64,000 nucleotides of DNA, from the NCBI GenBank assembly GCA_030435675.1, contig CM059622.1, positions 12,462,001 to 12,526,000 of the forward strand, in the 5' to 3' direction. Shown in pieces: positions 34,735 through 44,274 of the stretch. The notes under the pieces were generated by a model that ran no database searches, was not told the origin of the DNA, and was given only the letters and a program-made list of their open reading frames with translations. A program made the translations under genes and the position numbers. This stretch comes from Steinernema hermaphroditum. Its lineage: Eukaryota > Nematoda > Chromadorea > Rhabditida > Steinernematidae. The number at the start of each line of letters is the position of its first letter. The stretch's first letter is position 1.

Positions 34735-35378
34735 CACGTCAACCTGGACTCCAACGTCGCAGTGGTGCCAAATCGGAAGCGGACGGCTTCACCATTCTAC
34801 ACCGAAGGCTTCGAGCGCAAGGTCAGTAAGTCCCTTTCCTCTCCTCCCTCCCCTCCCTCCTCCAAACCTCGCCGAAAAGGAGCGCTTGTCTTCTGCCGCT
34901 CCCGAAAGTCGAGCAGCCCGGCCCTTTCGCCTCGTCGAAACCGTGACCGCGAGGAACGCCGTCGTGCCCCAAAGCGGAAGGAGGCCGTCAGAGAGAGCCA
35001 CCCGATCGCGCTCGCAGGCCAGAGCAGATCGCCGCCGAGAGGAGACCGTCAGAGAGAGCCGCCGATCGCGCTCGCCGGACCGAAAACATCGCCGTGGAGA
35101 GGAGCGCCCAGGAGAAGAAAACCGCCGCCCGAAACCAGCTCACACTAGAACAGTGAGCAAGACGCTCCAAGTGTCTATCCCGAATCCCTCCCCGACCCCC
35201 CTCTCACAGATAAGACCGATCGGAGCCCTATCGACCCCCCTTTCCCTAACCCAGGTCCCCACCCGAAGAATCCCGAACCACACCTACCCCGCCTACCCCG
35301 CCTACCCGCCACTCTACCTCACCCCCATCGCCTATCTCCCTGTCGCCTTCACGTACCACTACCAATAAAAGGTGCGTT
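34735..35378 (+). other. BEL leader with RS-rich open frames
   Basis: The 640-bp leader between primer site and gag start is open in two plus-strand frames (34585-35148 and 34721-35368). The frames encode arginine/serine- and proline-rich low-complexity protein, with the word CCGATCGCGCTCGC occurring twice near 34999 and 35070. The second frame stops just 10 bp before the gag ATG. It may be a small leader protein or simply GC-rich RNA. Confidence 0.4.
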
Positions 35379-38300
35379 ATGAGCGGAGCTTACCGCACAC
35401 AGATCGGAGCAGCGAAGGCGCGCCTCGCTACTATCTTGGAAGCGATCAAGGCGTGGGAAGATAAGCCGCCGCAGGCTTCGACGGCGGAAATCGCGGAAAT
35501 CGACTACCACAAGGAACGGCTAACGGGAGAGATGGCCAGACTGGAAGTCCTCAACGGTAAATGGATCGATTACATCCAGACTCTGGAAGGAGCGGAGGCC
35601 GATCAGGAGTCGCAGATACTCGAGCAGCGAATGACCGAGAAGGGGAACTTCCTAGAGTACGTGGACATGGGAAGCGACGCCTTGTGTATGCTCAATGCGA
35701 AGGCGAGGGAGATGCTGCGGATCTTGGACCAGCCCACCTTAGCGGCCAGTCCAGCTACGACCGTGCCGGAGCCTGCTCATGCCATCAGAGCGTCGTCCTT
35801 CCCTTCCCTCCCACAGTGGCAGCCCAAGAAGTTCTCCGGAGACCGCGCGGAATGGGAAGAATTTGAAACTGACTTCGAGCTGATGGTGGGAGGGCACATG
35901 AACCTCGACGAGCGGATGAAGTTTGCCTATCTCAGACGCTTCCTCACCGGGGAAGCAGAGGAGATCCTGAAAGGCATTAAACCCGTGGTGGGTGCCTACC
36001 AGGCAGCAATGGACGCCCTGAGAGAGCGATATGGGAAGACCATCCTCCTGAAAGAACATCTTTATCAGGAGCTGATGGAACTAGGTCCGTGTTCGGAGCG
36101 GGCTGGAGACCTCAGGAAGTTCACCGAGACGATCACCCGCATCAGTCGACAGCTGACGGATCTCGGAGAGGACTCCGATCACATGTTAACGACACTCGTC
36201 ATCTACAGTAAGCTGCCCCACAAGGTCGTAACGGAACTGTCCATTGTGAAGACACGAGGAGAGTTCACGACCAAGAAGCTACGTGATGAACTGGTTAAAA
36301 TTGTCGAGTGTCGAGAAGAAGTGGCCCGGCAACACTTGCTGGCCCAGAAGGCGCGTCCGCAAAACCCGAAGGAAAACCCCAAGCAGCAGCCCAAGAACAG
36401 CCAGAAGGGGATGGGTAAAGCGGAAGGACCCGCGCAGGAAACGAGCGCTTTCCCGGTGTCCACGAGCGACTCGAAAAAGGGCAAAAAGCGTGACCCTTGG
36501 TGCATCTTCTGCGACGCCAAGACACATTGGCATAAGGACTGTGGTTCCCGTGTCACGATCGACCAACGCATTGCCCGACTGAAGGAACTGGGACGTTGTA
36601 CGATCTGTTTCAAGGCAGATCACAACGAAAATGGATGCGCGAAGAAGCGACCATGTTTCGGTTGCAAGCAGAAAGGACATAGCATGGCCTTGTGTCCGAA
36701 CTCCGTCAAAACGGCGACGATTACTGTGCATTGTTGCCCCGAAGAGACGAAAGAAGAGCCAATAGCAGAGCCGACAGTCTGCCCGGAAGCTGACGAAGTC
36801 TTCGTGGAAGTCGACACGTTCCTTGCTCAACGAAGACAAGACAAGGTGCTTCAGTTAGCCAACGTCACCTTGTTCAATCCGGAGAATCCGCACCTCGAAG
36901 AGACGGTCGACGCGTTCCTGGATTCAGGCAGCGAAGAATCCTTCGTGAATCTTGACCTGGCCGAACGCCTGAAGTTAACAACCGGTGAGGTCTTCAACCT
37001 ACAGGTCAACGGATTCGGATCTGCCAGAGATCGCTTTCCGACGAGTCGTGCCCGTGTAGGCATTCGTTTTCAAGACGGATCCTCTCCAACCTTCGACGCG
37101 TTGACGACGAAGGTTATCAGCGTAAACGGTATGACAATGGTAACTGTCCCTGATCGCCGCTCCGAAAGCGGAAAACTCCGGGTGGCCCGACCAGAGGTAC
37201 TCATCGGAGTCAACCTATTCTGGAAGGTCTTCCAGTCAGACATCACGTCGGAGCTTGCCAACGGACTCACGGTCATCCAGTCTCAAGTCGGAGAGATCGT
37301 CACCGGGACGGCAACGTTAGACCCTGCCTGCTTCGTCGTCCGAGAAGAGTCCACTGTTATGTCAGCCGCCGCTGAAATGCAGCAGCTCTGTGGCCTCGAT
37401 GTAATCGGAGTTCGAGAAGACCCAAACGAGAACGACAAGGAGTTGGCACGACAGATCATCCGTGAGAACATCCGGCTGGTCGACGGACGCTATGAAGTCC
37501 CGCTATTGTGGAAGAGCGACTCACCCAGCCTTCCTGACAACTACGCCCTCGCGAAGGCACGCCTGAAGAGGCAGCACCAAAGTTTGGCCAAGGATCCGCC
37601 GAAGATGGAGGCCTACAACGGAAGCTTCGAAGCTTATGAGAAGCTCGGCTACATCGAACTGTGCCCACCAGGCGAAGCTGAAGGCATCGTCCACTACCTG
37701 CCGCACCATGCAGTCATGAAGGATGGGAAAATGAGAGTGGTCTTCGACGCGTCAGCCAAGGCTAAACCCCATCAGAGTAGCCTGAACGATGAAGTGTACC
37801 CCGGTCCTGTCGATCTGCCAGAAATAGCGGAACTCCTTCTGAGAGCTCGAGTGCCGGCGATCGTCATGTGGAGCGATGTCGAAAAAGCCTTCCTGCAGAT
37901 CTTCTTGGCGAAGAAGGACAGAGATGCCACGCGTTTTCTTTGGCCGAAGGACTACACGAAGCCTTTGACTGACGACAACATTGCGGAGTACCGTTTTACC
38001 CGGGTACTTTTCGGCATCGGATGCAGTCCATTCTCACTGCTGGAGGTACTGAAGATCCACCTGGAGAAAGATGGATCGGACACAGCTATGGAGATCCGCG
38101 ACAACGTCTACGTTGACAACGTACTGCTCTCAGCAAAAGACGTGAATGACGCGAAACGGAAGTTCCAGGAAGCGAGAACCATATGTGAGAAGGCTGGCAT
38201 GAACTTGCGCGACTTCCAGTCGAACGTTGCCACCCTGAATCAGTTCTTCGCCCAGCACGGTCAGGCTCCTGTTCCAGAAGAAATCAAGGTTCTCGGGGTA

Positions 38301-41300
38301 TGGTGGAATACCGTGACCGACAAGCTCCTACTGAAGATCCCGCTTCCCGCGACCCTTGAAGAGTTGACAAAACGAACAGTGTTGTCGACGATTGCATCCG
38401 TTTTTGAACCACATGGGTTGATTTGCCCCGCACTCGTCAGGGCGAGACGATTCCTGCAAGACCTGTGGATTCGAAAATATGACTGGAAGGTTGCTCTACC
38501 GGCTACGCTTCGTTCAGAATTCGACGACATCTTGTCGGAATGGTCGGAATGCAGTGTTTTTCCCATCGACAGACGTCTTACCAAGTCTCCTGACATTACA
38601 AGAGCCGAACTGCACACGTTCGCGGATGCCTCAGAGTACGCCTATGCTTGCGCGATCTACGTTCGAGTGGAAACCACCACAGGAGTCGAGGTCTCCCTGG
38701 TCTTCGCAAAGAGTCGTCTTGGACCGATTCCGAAGACAACTATTCCACGCATGGAACTTCTCGGAACTTTCATCGGAGTGAAGGCCGCCAGATACGTGGA
38801 GAAGGCACTGAAACTGAAGTTTACTCGACAAGTTCTCTGGATTGACAACACTGGGGTGCTGGGTTGGATCCAAAGCAAGGAGACCCAGCCACGATTCATT
38901 GAAAACCGGTTGAAAGTGATCAGAACCTTCCCGGGAGAATTTCGGCACGTGCCGACGGACCAAAATCCAGCCGACATCGCTAGTCGAGGACTTAGCGCAT
39001 CCGAGTTGAAGGAGTCTACGTTGTGGTGGACGGGCCCAACATTCCTCAAAGAGCCGATCTCTCACTGGCCAGAGGACATGGTGTTCACTCTGGATCAAAC
39101 CGAGGAAGTCGTGGAGGAGAAAATTGTAATGCACGTAACCACTGAACCACCTACTCAATCCCCCGTCTTCCATCCCGAACGCTTATCGTCCTACCAGACG
39201 CTGTTACAGTCAACAGTGAGAGTCTTGAGAGTGCTACGGAAGGCCTATCCAAATCACAGCAGATTCGCGAAGATGAAGTCACTACCCGATCCGATTGAGG
39301 TCCGCGAAATCGAGGTGGCTGAAAGAGAATTGATCAAGGAAGCTCAAGGACGTTCCCCTCCGCTGGAAACGGAAAAGAAGCGGCTACGACTGTACGAAGA
39401 CGGACAGGGCATCCTGAGATGCATCAGCCGTATGGAGAACAGTCCCTTGACTCAGGAGGCCGCAAACCCTATCTACCTTCACAAGAGCGATGCCTTCACT
39501 CGTCTCCTTGCCGAGCACTTCCATAAGCAGATGAAGCATGCAGGCAAGCGGCTCCTAGTGGTGATAGTTCGCGAGAAGTTCTGGATCCCCGCATTAGCGC
39601 AGCTAGCGGGATCAGTCGTGTTCAAGTGCCAGACCTGTCGACGGTTTCAAGGAAAGTGCTTCATTCCACCCCCCTTCGGACCGCTTCCAGCTGAAAGAGT
39701 GGACAACTCCCCTCCCTTCGAAAATACGGGACTCGACTACTTTGGACACGTCCACGTCAAGGAAGGGAAAAGATGGGTATTGCTCACTGCCTGCATGAAC
39801 ACTCGATCCATTCACATGGAATCAGTCTCCGACCTGACCACAGAAGGCTTCTTGAATGCGTTCAGAAGATTCGCTGCAGCAAAAACCTGTCCAAGACTTG
39901 TGGTGTCGGACAATGGGACGCAGCTGAAGCTTGCTGAGAAGGCGCTGAAGGAGATTTTCAAGGGCATCGTGGAAGACCCCGATGTTTTGTCATACCGGCG
40001 GCTGCACCGCATTAAATGGAAATTCATCACCGAGTATGCTCCTTGGCAAGGAGGCTTCTACGAAAGGATGAACGGAATCGTCAAGGAGGTCCTTCGCCGA
40101 GCTATTGGACGCCGACGGCTCAGCAGCGAAGAGTTCAGAACGTTGATTGCTGAAGTTGCCACGCTAGTCAACAGTCGACCCCTCACTGCACTTTATGGGG
40201 ATTTCGACTCGCGCTCAGTTATTAGGCCGATCGATTTCCTTGTTCCTTTTGCGAAACCCGGTATCCCTGTGGCCGCGGAAAGTGATGGTGAAGATGACGA
40301 TTATCTTCCGAAGGACGTGAGCTCGCGCGATCGCATCGTTGCAAAATTTCGGCAAAATTCGCAACACCTCGAGAAGGTGTGGAAGCACTTCAACGAGATT
40401 TACTTGAAAGAGTTGCTTGCCAGAGCGCAACTAATTCACCGCGGATCGAATCATCGGGAATTCGCAGTCCCGAGTGTGAACGACGTTGTCATCGTAAGCA
40501 ACGAGAATCTACCCCGAGGCGAGTGGAAGGTCGCCAAGATCGTTGAACTACTGCCGAGTAGCGATCACCATATCCGCGCGGCAAAAGTGATGCTACCTTC
40601 CAAAAGAGTGATTACACGGCCGATCAATAAGCTGTGCCCATTGGAGACGGCGGCGCCGACAGACGAGCCGTCGCAAAGGGACACGCCGCCCATGAGCGCG
40701 CGAGCGGAGTCGAAGGTTAACGCGCTGCCGATCGTGACAGCTACCCCACAACGACGAGGGACAAATCGAGGGACCATCCCCTTCTTCATACAATTGGTGT
40801 GCCTCCTTGCGCTTGTTGGCACCTGCGCAGCGGAGACGACGAAGAAGACATCAAGATGCCCTCCCGGAATCGTGTCGAACTGGTCCCTGATCACACACCA
40901 TCAGAAATGTGTCGCAGAAGGTTTCGCAGTCTTCGAAATGAGTGACGCCATGAAATGTGGAGCTATCATCCGCTGCCCAGACGGGCTGTTCTTACAAGAT
41001 TCAAGAAAGGAAGGCATCTGCGGTCCCGCTTGTCAGTGCCCAGAAGGGAGTCATGGATGCAGCTTCTATGAAGGGAAATTGAGCGAGAGGTCGAAGGTCG
41101 AGGCTCTCAACGTTGGCTTGTTGGAAGCGATTGCGCCGGACTTTTGTGCGATCAGCCAAACGAAAGATAACTGCGGAACGAAGGCCACCAGAGTCATTCT
41201 TCCACGAATTCGCCTCTACGACGGCACAGCCCATTTCGTAAATGAGCTGCGGCTCCGACATTCGCAGGTATCCAGCGATGACTTCGAATGCGTCGGCAGC

Positions 41301-43610
41301 GGTGAGCAAACAGGATCGTCCAAGTTCTGTGAATTACATGAATGTGCGACGAACGGAACCCGTTACTGCTACTACCCTCACCCCGAGATTGTTGAAATGC
41401 AGACGGAATTTGGGTCCTTCCCCATCAGGTCGTGGACCTACGAAGAAGTGGATGTGTATCCCCCGGAATCTCATGCACCGCACGCCCATCGAGTGAATGA
41501 TGCTAGCGTCATCTGCATCCGAGGCGGAGTCCAAGTCAAATCCGCTCACCCCATCGATGTCATTGAGGTCTGCAGTAATGGATTCTGCTCGTACCTGTGG
41601 AAGGCCAAGCTGCTCGAGAACGTTCTCCTGCCCGCGGACGTCGTGATGTTCGACTATACGGCCAAGATCAAATTGTGGCGTGACGGTGAACTGCTTCATC
41701 AACTTGAACGATCGTGCCGGAGTCACCCTTTCTGTGAGTCCGTGGAATGCTACGTTTGCTGGGAGCGAGTCTACAATTGGCAGTGTACGTCATGGATGGA
41801 AATGGTAATTGGCGGTGTCATCGCCTATGCCCTGCTGGTTATCTTGTGCTACCTGTCCACGGTGTTCCTCTTCCTGTGGTTACTCATCCGACTGCTCTTC
41901 CGAGGATGCCGCCTCTGCTTGCGCTGTTGCGGAGCGTGCATGTCAACCGCTGTGGGACAAAAAACAACAGAAGAAACGGAGCTGAAGGAGCCCAAGAAGA
42001 AAAAGACACAGTTTTCGTTTGTGTATCGACCGTCGGCGGCACTTCACAGCATCGCCATTATGACCGTCATCGGCCTAACGTTGTTACCCACTGCAGAGGG
42101 TTGTGTGGAAACACTCTCTCTCAGCGGGAGGGCGGTTGAATGCCTCAGAGAACAAAGCGGTCGCGTAACCTGCCGTTTCACGGAAACAGCGGTGCTGTCC
42201 CTATTTCCAAAAAAGGGTCCCGCCTGCATTTGGTTCCGGAACGAAAATCAGGATGTCGTCGGAAGCCTAAAGATCTCCGTCGATCATGCGACGCTTACTT
42301 GCCGAAAGCAGTCAGAAGCCTTCACACGCGAGTACGGAATCGACGTCCGAAGCGTCCAAAGATGTCCAAGGACTGGATCGTGCAAGAGCACGACAACTTG
42401 TTCGGAAGTTCGACCAACCGACGCGATCGAGGAGTTGGGTGATGTCGTGAACAGCTCACCTGGACACACCTACTGTGCACCGGCTTGCGGATGCTGGCTC
42501 TGTGGATGTTTCTTCTGCAGCAGCGGATGTATCTTCTACCGTACCCACGCCACCCCGCAGTCAGATAAGATCTACGAAATCTTCAGCTGCCCCGCCTGGA
42601 CAACGGCGGTAACTGTGCACTTGGAGCTCCGGAAGGGAAATGAAACAGACACTAACCAGATTACTCTCACGCCAGGCTTAGCACACGGATGGAATGGACT
42701 GAAGACGACGCTTACTTCGGTCCCGTTGCCCCCTCTTCCTCTCCTTGCGAACCAATTCGTGACGGACGGGCATCGAATCGCCATCTCTCACCTCAACGGC
42801 AAGGAGCTTCGTTGTGCATCGAAGGAGCAGGCAGAGCGCCTCAACTGCACACTCCCGGAAGAGGCATGCAGATGCGACGTCCATGAACCGATGGTCACCT
42901 GTAGGTGTCAGAGGCAAGTTGACCGTGACCTGATGGGCGAGGATTCGGTTCTACCTCAAATGCTTCATGGAGTTTTCCTCCAAACCAGTGGACAAGATGT
43001 TTTAGCTTCGATGCAAAACGATCTGCCCATCCGGGTGCAGCTGTCCATGAGCGAACTGGAGATCGCCACAGTCGTCGACAACACGGAGTGCCACATGCAC
43101 GTGGAACCGCTCGAGGGATGCTACAATTGCCACGCCGGTGCCCGTCTCACCTACAATTGCACTACAATCTTCGGAGCAGCTCAGGCTCAAGTCAAGTGCC
43201 CCTCTAATGAGTTCGTTGTCTCTTGTTCAGAAAACGGGACTACCGGTGAGGAGATGCTTCTCTTCAACCAACCGTCGGTGCAGGAGACGTGCCAGGTGAT
43301 ATGCCCCAGCGGAAGACACCCTATCGAGATTTCGGGCAGACTCCACTACGTCGATGCCAAAACCGGCCTTGTGGATCTCACGCGAGCTGACGGAGAGAAG
43401 GCAGACCTCAACGCCGAGCTAGACTTCGAATCGTTCCAGCGATGGATCGCGGAACTGAAGTTCTTCGAATGGGTTAGTTTCGCGTCTTGGAAGACTTGGA
43501 TTGTTACTTGTTTGGTTCTGCTGATTTTGTTGTGGATTGTAATTTCTAATTCCTTCTTAACCTTCCTGCCCTTTCGTTTCTTCTCACGTTCGCATGCAAA
43601 GCTCTCCTGA
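35379..43610 (+). CDS. BEL/Pao gag-pol-envelope polyprotein, one open frame
   Basis: 2743 codons without a stop. Gag: DUF1759-like region (about residues 145-300, FSGDRAEWEEF), then three cysteine/histidine knuckles (about 374-440, including CFGCKQKGHSMALC). Protease: FLDSGSEESFV (about 512). Reverse transcriptase: VVFDAS (about 787) and YVDN (about 910). RNase H: FADAS (about 1081). Integrase: CQTC zinc site (about 1417), then catalytic D (LDYFG), D (SDNGT) and E (YERMN) at about 1453, 1510 and 1561. Envelope-like part from about 1800: signal-like helix, cysteine-rich ectodomain, membrane helix near 2141, second signal-like helix near 2225, then a second cysteine-rich ectodomain matching phlebovirus G2-type fusion glycoproteins, with a cysteine-dense loop at about 2366-2390, and a final membrane anchor near 2706-2727. 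The Gn/Gc order matches the phlebovirus precursor. Possibly still active. Confidence 0.92.
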   Translation: MSGAYRTQIGAAKARLATILEAIKAWEDKPPQASTAEIAEIDYHKERLTGEMARLEVLNGKWIDYIQTLEGAEADQESQILEQRMTEKGNFLEYVDMGSDALCMLNAKAREMLRILDQPTLAASPATTVPEPAHAIRASSFPSLPQWQPKKFSGDRAEWEEFETDFELMVGGHMNLDERMKFAYLRRFLTGEAEEILKGIKPVVGAYQAAMDALRERYGKTILLKEHLYQELMELGPCSERAGDLRKFTETITRISRQLTDLGEDSDHMLTTLVIYSKLPHKVVTELSIVKTRGEFTTKKLRDELVKIVECREEVARQHLLAQKARPQNPKENPKQQPKNSQKGMGKAEGPAQETSAFPVSTSDSKKGKKRDPWCIFCDAKTHWHKDCGSRVTIDQRIARLKELGRCTICFKADHNENGCAKKRPCFGCKQKGHSMALCPNSVKTATITVHCCPEETKEEPIAEPTVCPEADEVFVEVDTFLAQRRQDKVLQLANVTLFNPENPHLEETVDAFLDSGSEESFVNLDLAERLKLTTGEVFNLQVNGFGSARDRFPTSRARVGIRFQDGSSPTFDALTTKVISVNGMTMVTVPDRRSESGKLRVARPEVLIGVNLFWKVFQSDITSELANGLTVIQSQVGEIVTGTATLDPACFVVREESTVMSAAAEMQQLCGLDVIGVREDPNENDKELARQIIRENIRLVDGRYEVPLLWKSDSPSLPDNYALAKARLKRQHQSLAKDPPKMEAYNGSFEAYEKLGYIELCPPGEAEGIVHYLPHHAVMKDGKMRVVFDASAKAKPHQSSLNDEVYPGPVDLPEIAELLLRARVPAIVMWSDVEKAFLQIFLAKKDRDATRFLWPKDYTKPLTDDNIAEYRFTRVLFGIGCSPFSLLEVLKIHLEKDGSDTAMEIRDNVYVDNVLLSAKDVNDAKRKFQEARTICEKAGMNLRDFQSNVATLNQFFAQHGQAPVPEEIKVLGVWWNTVTDKLLLKIPLPATLEELTKRTVLSTIASVFEPHGLICPALVRARRFLQDLWIRKYDWKVALPATLRSEFDDILSEWSECSVFPIDRRLTKSPDITRAELHTFADASEYAYACAIYVRVETTTGVEVSLVFAKSRLGPIPKTTIPRMELLGTFIGVKAARYVEKALKLKFTRQVLWIDNTGVLGWIQSKETQPRFIENRLKVIRTFPGEFRHVPTDQNPADIASRGLSASELKESTLWWTGPTFLKEPISHWPEDMVFTLDQTEEVVEEKIVMHVTTEPPTQSPVFHPERLSSYQTLLQSTVRVLRVLRKAYPNHSRFAKMKSLPDPIEVREIEVAERELIKEAQGRSPPLETEKKRLRLYEDGQGILRCISRMENSPLTQEAANPIYLHKSDAFTRLLAEHFHKQMKHAGKRLLVVIVREKFWIPALAQLAGSVVFKCQTCRRFQGKCFIPPPFGPLPAERVDNSPPFENTGLDYFGHVHVKEGKRWVLLTACMNTRSIHMESVSDLTTEGFLNAFRRFAAAKTCPRLVVSDNGTQLKLAEKALKEIFKGIVEDPDVLSYRRLHRIKWKFITEYAPWQGGFYERMNGIVKEVLRRAIGRRRLSSEEFRTLIAEVATLVNSRPLTALYGDFDSRSVIRPIDFLVPFAKPGIPVAAESDGEDDDYLPKDVSSRDRIVAKFRQNSQHLEKVWKHFNEIYLKELLARAQLIHRGSNHREFAVPSVNDVVIVSNENLPRGEWKVAKIVELLPSSDHHIRAAKVMLPSKRVITRPINKLCPLETAAPTDEPSQRDTPPMSARAESKVNALPIVTATPQRRGTNRGTIPFFIQLVCLLALVGTCAAETTKKTSRCPPGIVSNWSLITHHQKCVAEGFAVFEMSDAMKCGAIIRCPDGLFLQDSRKEGICGPACQCPEGSHGCSFYEGKLSERSKVEALNVGLLEAIAPDFCAISQTKDNCGTKATRVILPRIRLYDGTAHFVNELRLRHSQVSSDDFECVGSGEQTGSSKFCELHECATNGTRYCYYPHPEIVEMQTEFGSFPIRSWTYEEVDVYPPESHAPHAHRVNDASVICIRGGVQVKSAHPIDVIEVCSNGFCSYLWKAKLLENVLLPADVVMFDYTAKIKLWRDGELLHQLERSCRSHPFCESVECYVCWERVYNWQCTSWMEMVIGGVIAYALLVILCYLSTVFLFLWLLIRLLFRGCRLCLRCCGACMSTAVGQKTTEETELKEPKKKKTQFSFVYRPSAALHSIAIMTVIGLTLLPTAEGCVETLSLSGRAVECLREQSGRVTCRFTETAVLSLFPKKGPACIWFRNENQDVVGSLKISVDHATLTCRKQSEAFTREYGIDVRSVQRCPRTGSCKSTTTCSEVRPTDAIEELGDVVNSSPGHTYCAPACGCWLCGCFFCSSGCIFYRTHATPQSDKIYEIFSCPAWTTAVTVHLELRKGNETDTNQITLTPGLAHGWNGLKTTLTSVPLPPLPLLANQFVTDGHRIAISHLNGKELRCASKEQAERLNCTLPEEACRCDVHEPMVTCRCQRQVDRDLMGEDSVLPQMLHGVFLQTSGQDVLASMQNDLPIRVQLSMSELEIATVVDNTECHMHVEPLEGCYNCHAGARLTYNCTTIFGAAQAQVKCPSNEFVVSCSENGTTGEEMLLFNQPSVQETCQVICPSGRHPIEISGRLHYVDAKTGLVDLTRADGEKADLNAELDFESFQRWIAELKFFEWVSFASWKTWIVTCLVLLILLWIVISNSFLTFLPFRFFSRSHAKLS

Positions 43611-43700
43611 GTTGTTATTTAGGGCCTTTGAATCTTGTTTAATTCGTTAGTTGAATTTTGTTTAATTTTGTTTAATTAATTTCTTTGTTCATGTCGGGAG
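43611..43700 (+). other. BEL 3' non-coding segment with short polypurine tract
   Basis: TTTAATT repeats run to CGGGAG immediately before the 3' LTR. The purine run is short (GGGAG) but correctly placed to prime plus-strand synthesis. Confidence 0.5.
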
Positions 43701-43874
43701 TGTCGCGTAATCGCGACCGACGATCTGTACTTTTGTAAATGTTTTGGCGCCATCGCGCGGCCCCGCGCCGCCGACGGCGCAATAAAATCATTCGTGGCTA
43801 TAACCTGACAAAGAGTGGTCGTCCGTCCCCCCGCTCTTCACACGAATCATCTTCGGATCCAGCGACCGAATTGA
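43701..43874 (+). repeat. 3' LTR of BEL/Pao element
   Basis: Identical to the 5' LTR over all 174 bp. It is followed at once by the second copy of the 192-bp flanking duplication. Confidence 0.92.
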
Positions 43875-44066
43875 GACGTAGACATAGTTGATTAAGTTTT
43901 CTGAAAGTGACAATTCAAGCTACTTATAATGGTGACATATAATAAATAAAGTGACAAAAGCATAGAGATATTTCGTAAACCGTTTCAAACGGAAAATAAC
44001 TGGCACTACTAAGATCAAGGAACAAATAATGCTTTTCAACACAAAAATATTACAAATAACAATATG
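43875..44066. repeat. Right copy of 192-bp duplication
   Basis: Identical to 34355-34546. It carries a second, orphan copy of the Rep start codon (complement of 43883-43885) and its upstream region. Beyond it the sequence runs on as AACAACAAG, presumably the original uninterrupted Helitron sequence. Confidence 0.92.
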
Positions 44067-44274
44067 TAACAACAAGTAAAAACAATGAAATGGCGCCTGA
44101 TGAGTGAAACGACGAATACCACTTATTGTTGAACTTTCCTACTCTTAGTGTTCAATGCGGTTGAAACGTCTCTCCTTAATATGGTTGGAGCGGGGCATAT
44201 CACTCGGAATAGTTGTAATCATGTGCGCAACGCAACGCAAATAATCAAGACACCTTAAAGAACAGCGATACAAA

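Noticed and set aside
34355..44066. The 192-bp duplication as part of a longer LTR
   Set aside because: The order is X-LTR on the left but LTR-X on the right, and the primer site lies one base after the 174-bp LTR, so X is outside the element.
43875..44066. The 192-bp duplication as an assembly join of two haplotypes
   Set aside because: A mis-join would have to hit the exact 3' LTR edge by chance; kept as a lesser alternative to be tested with long reads.
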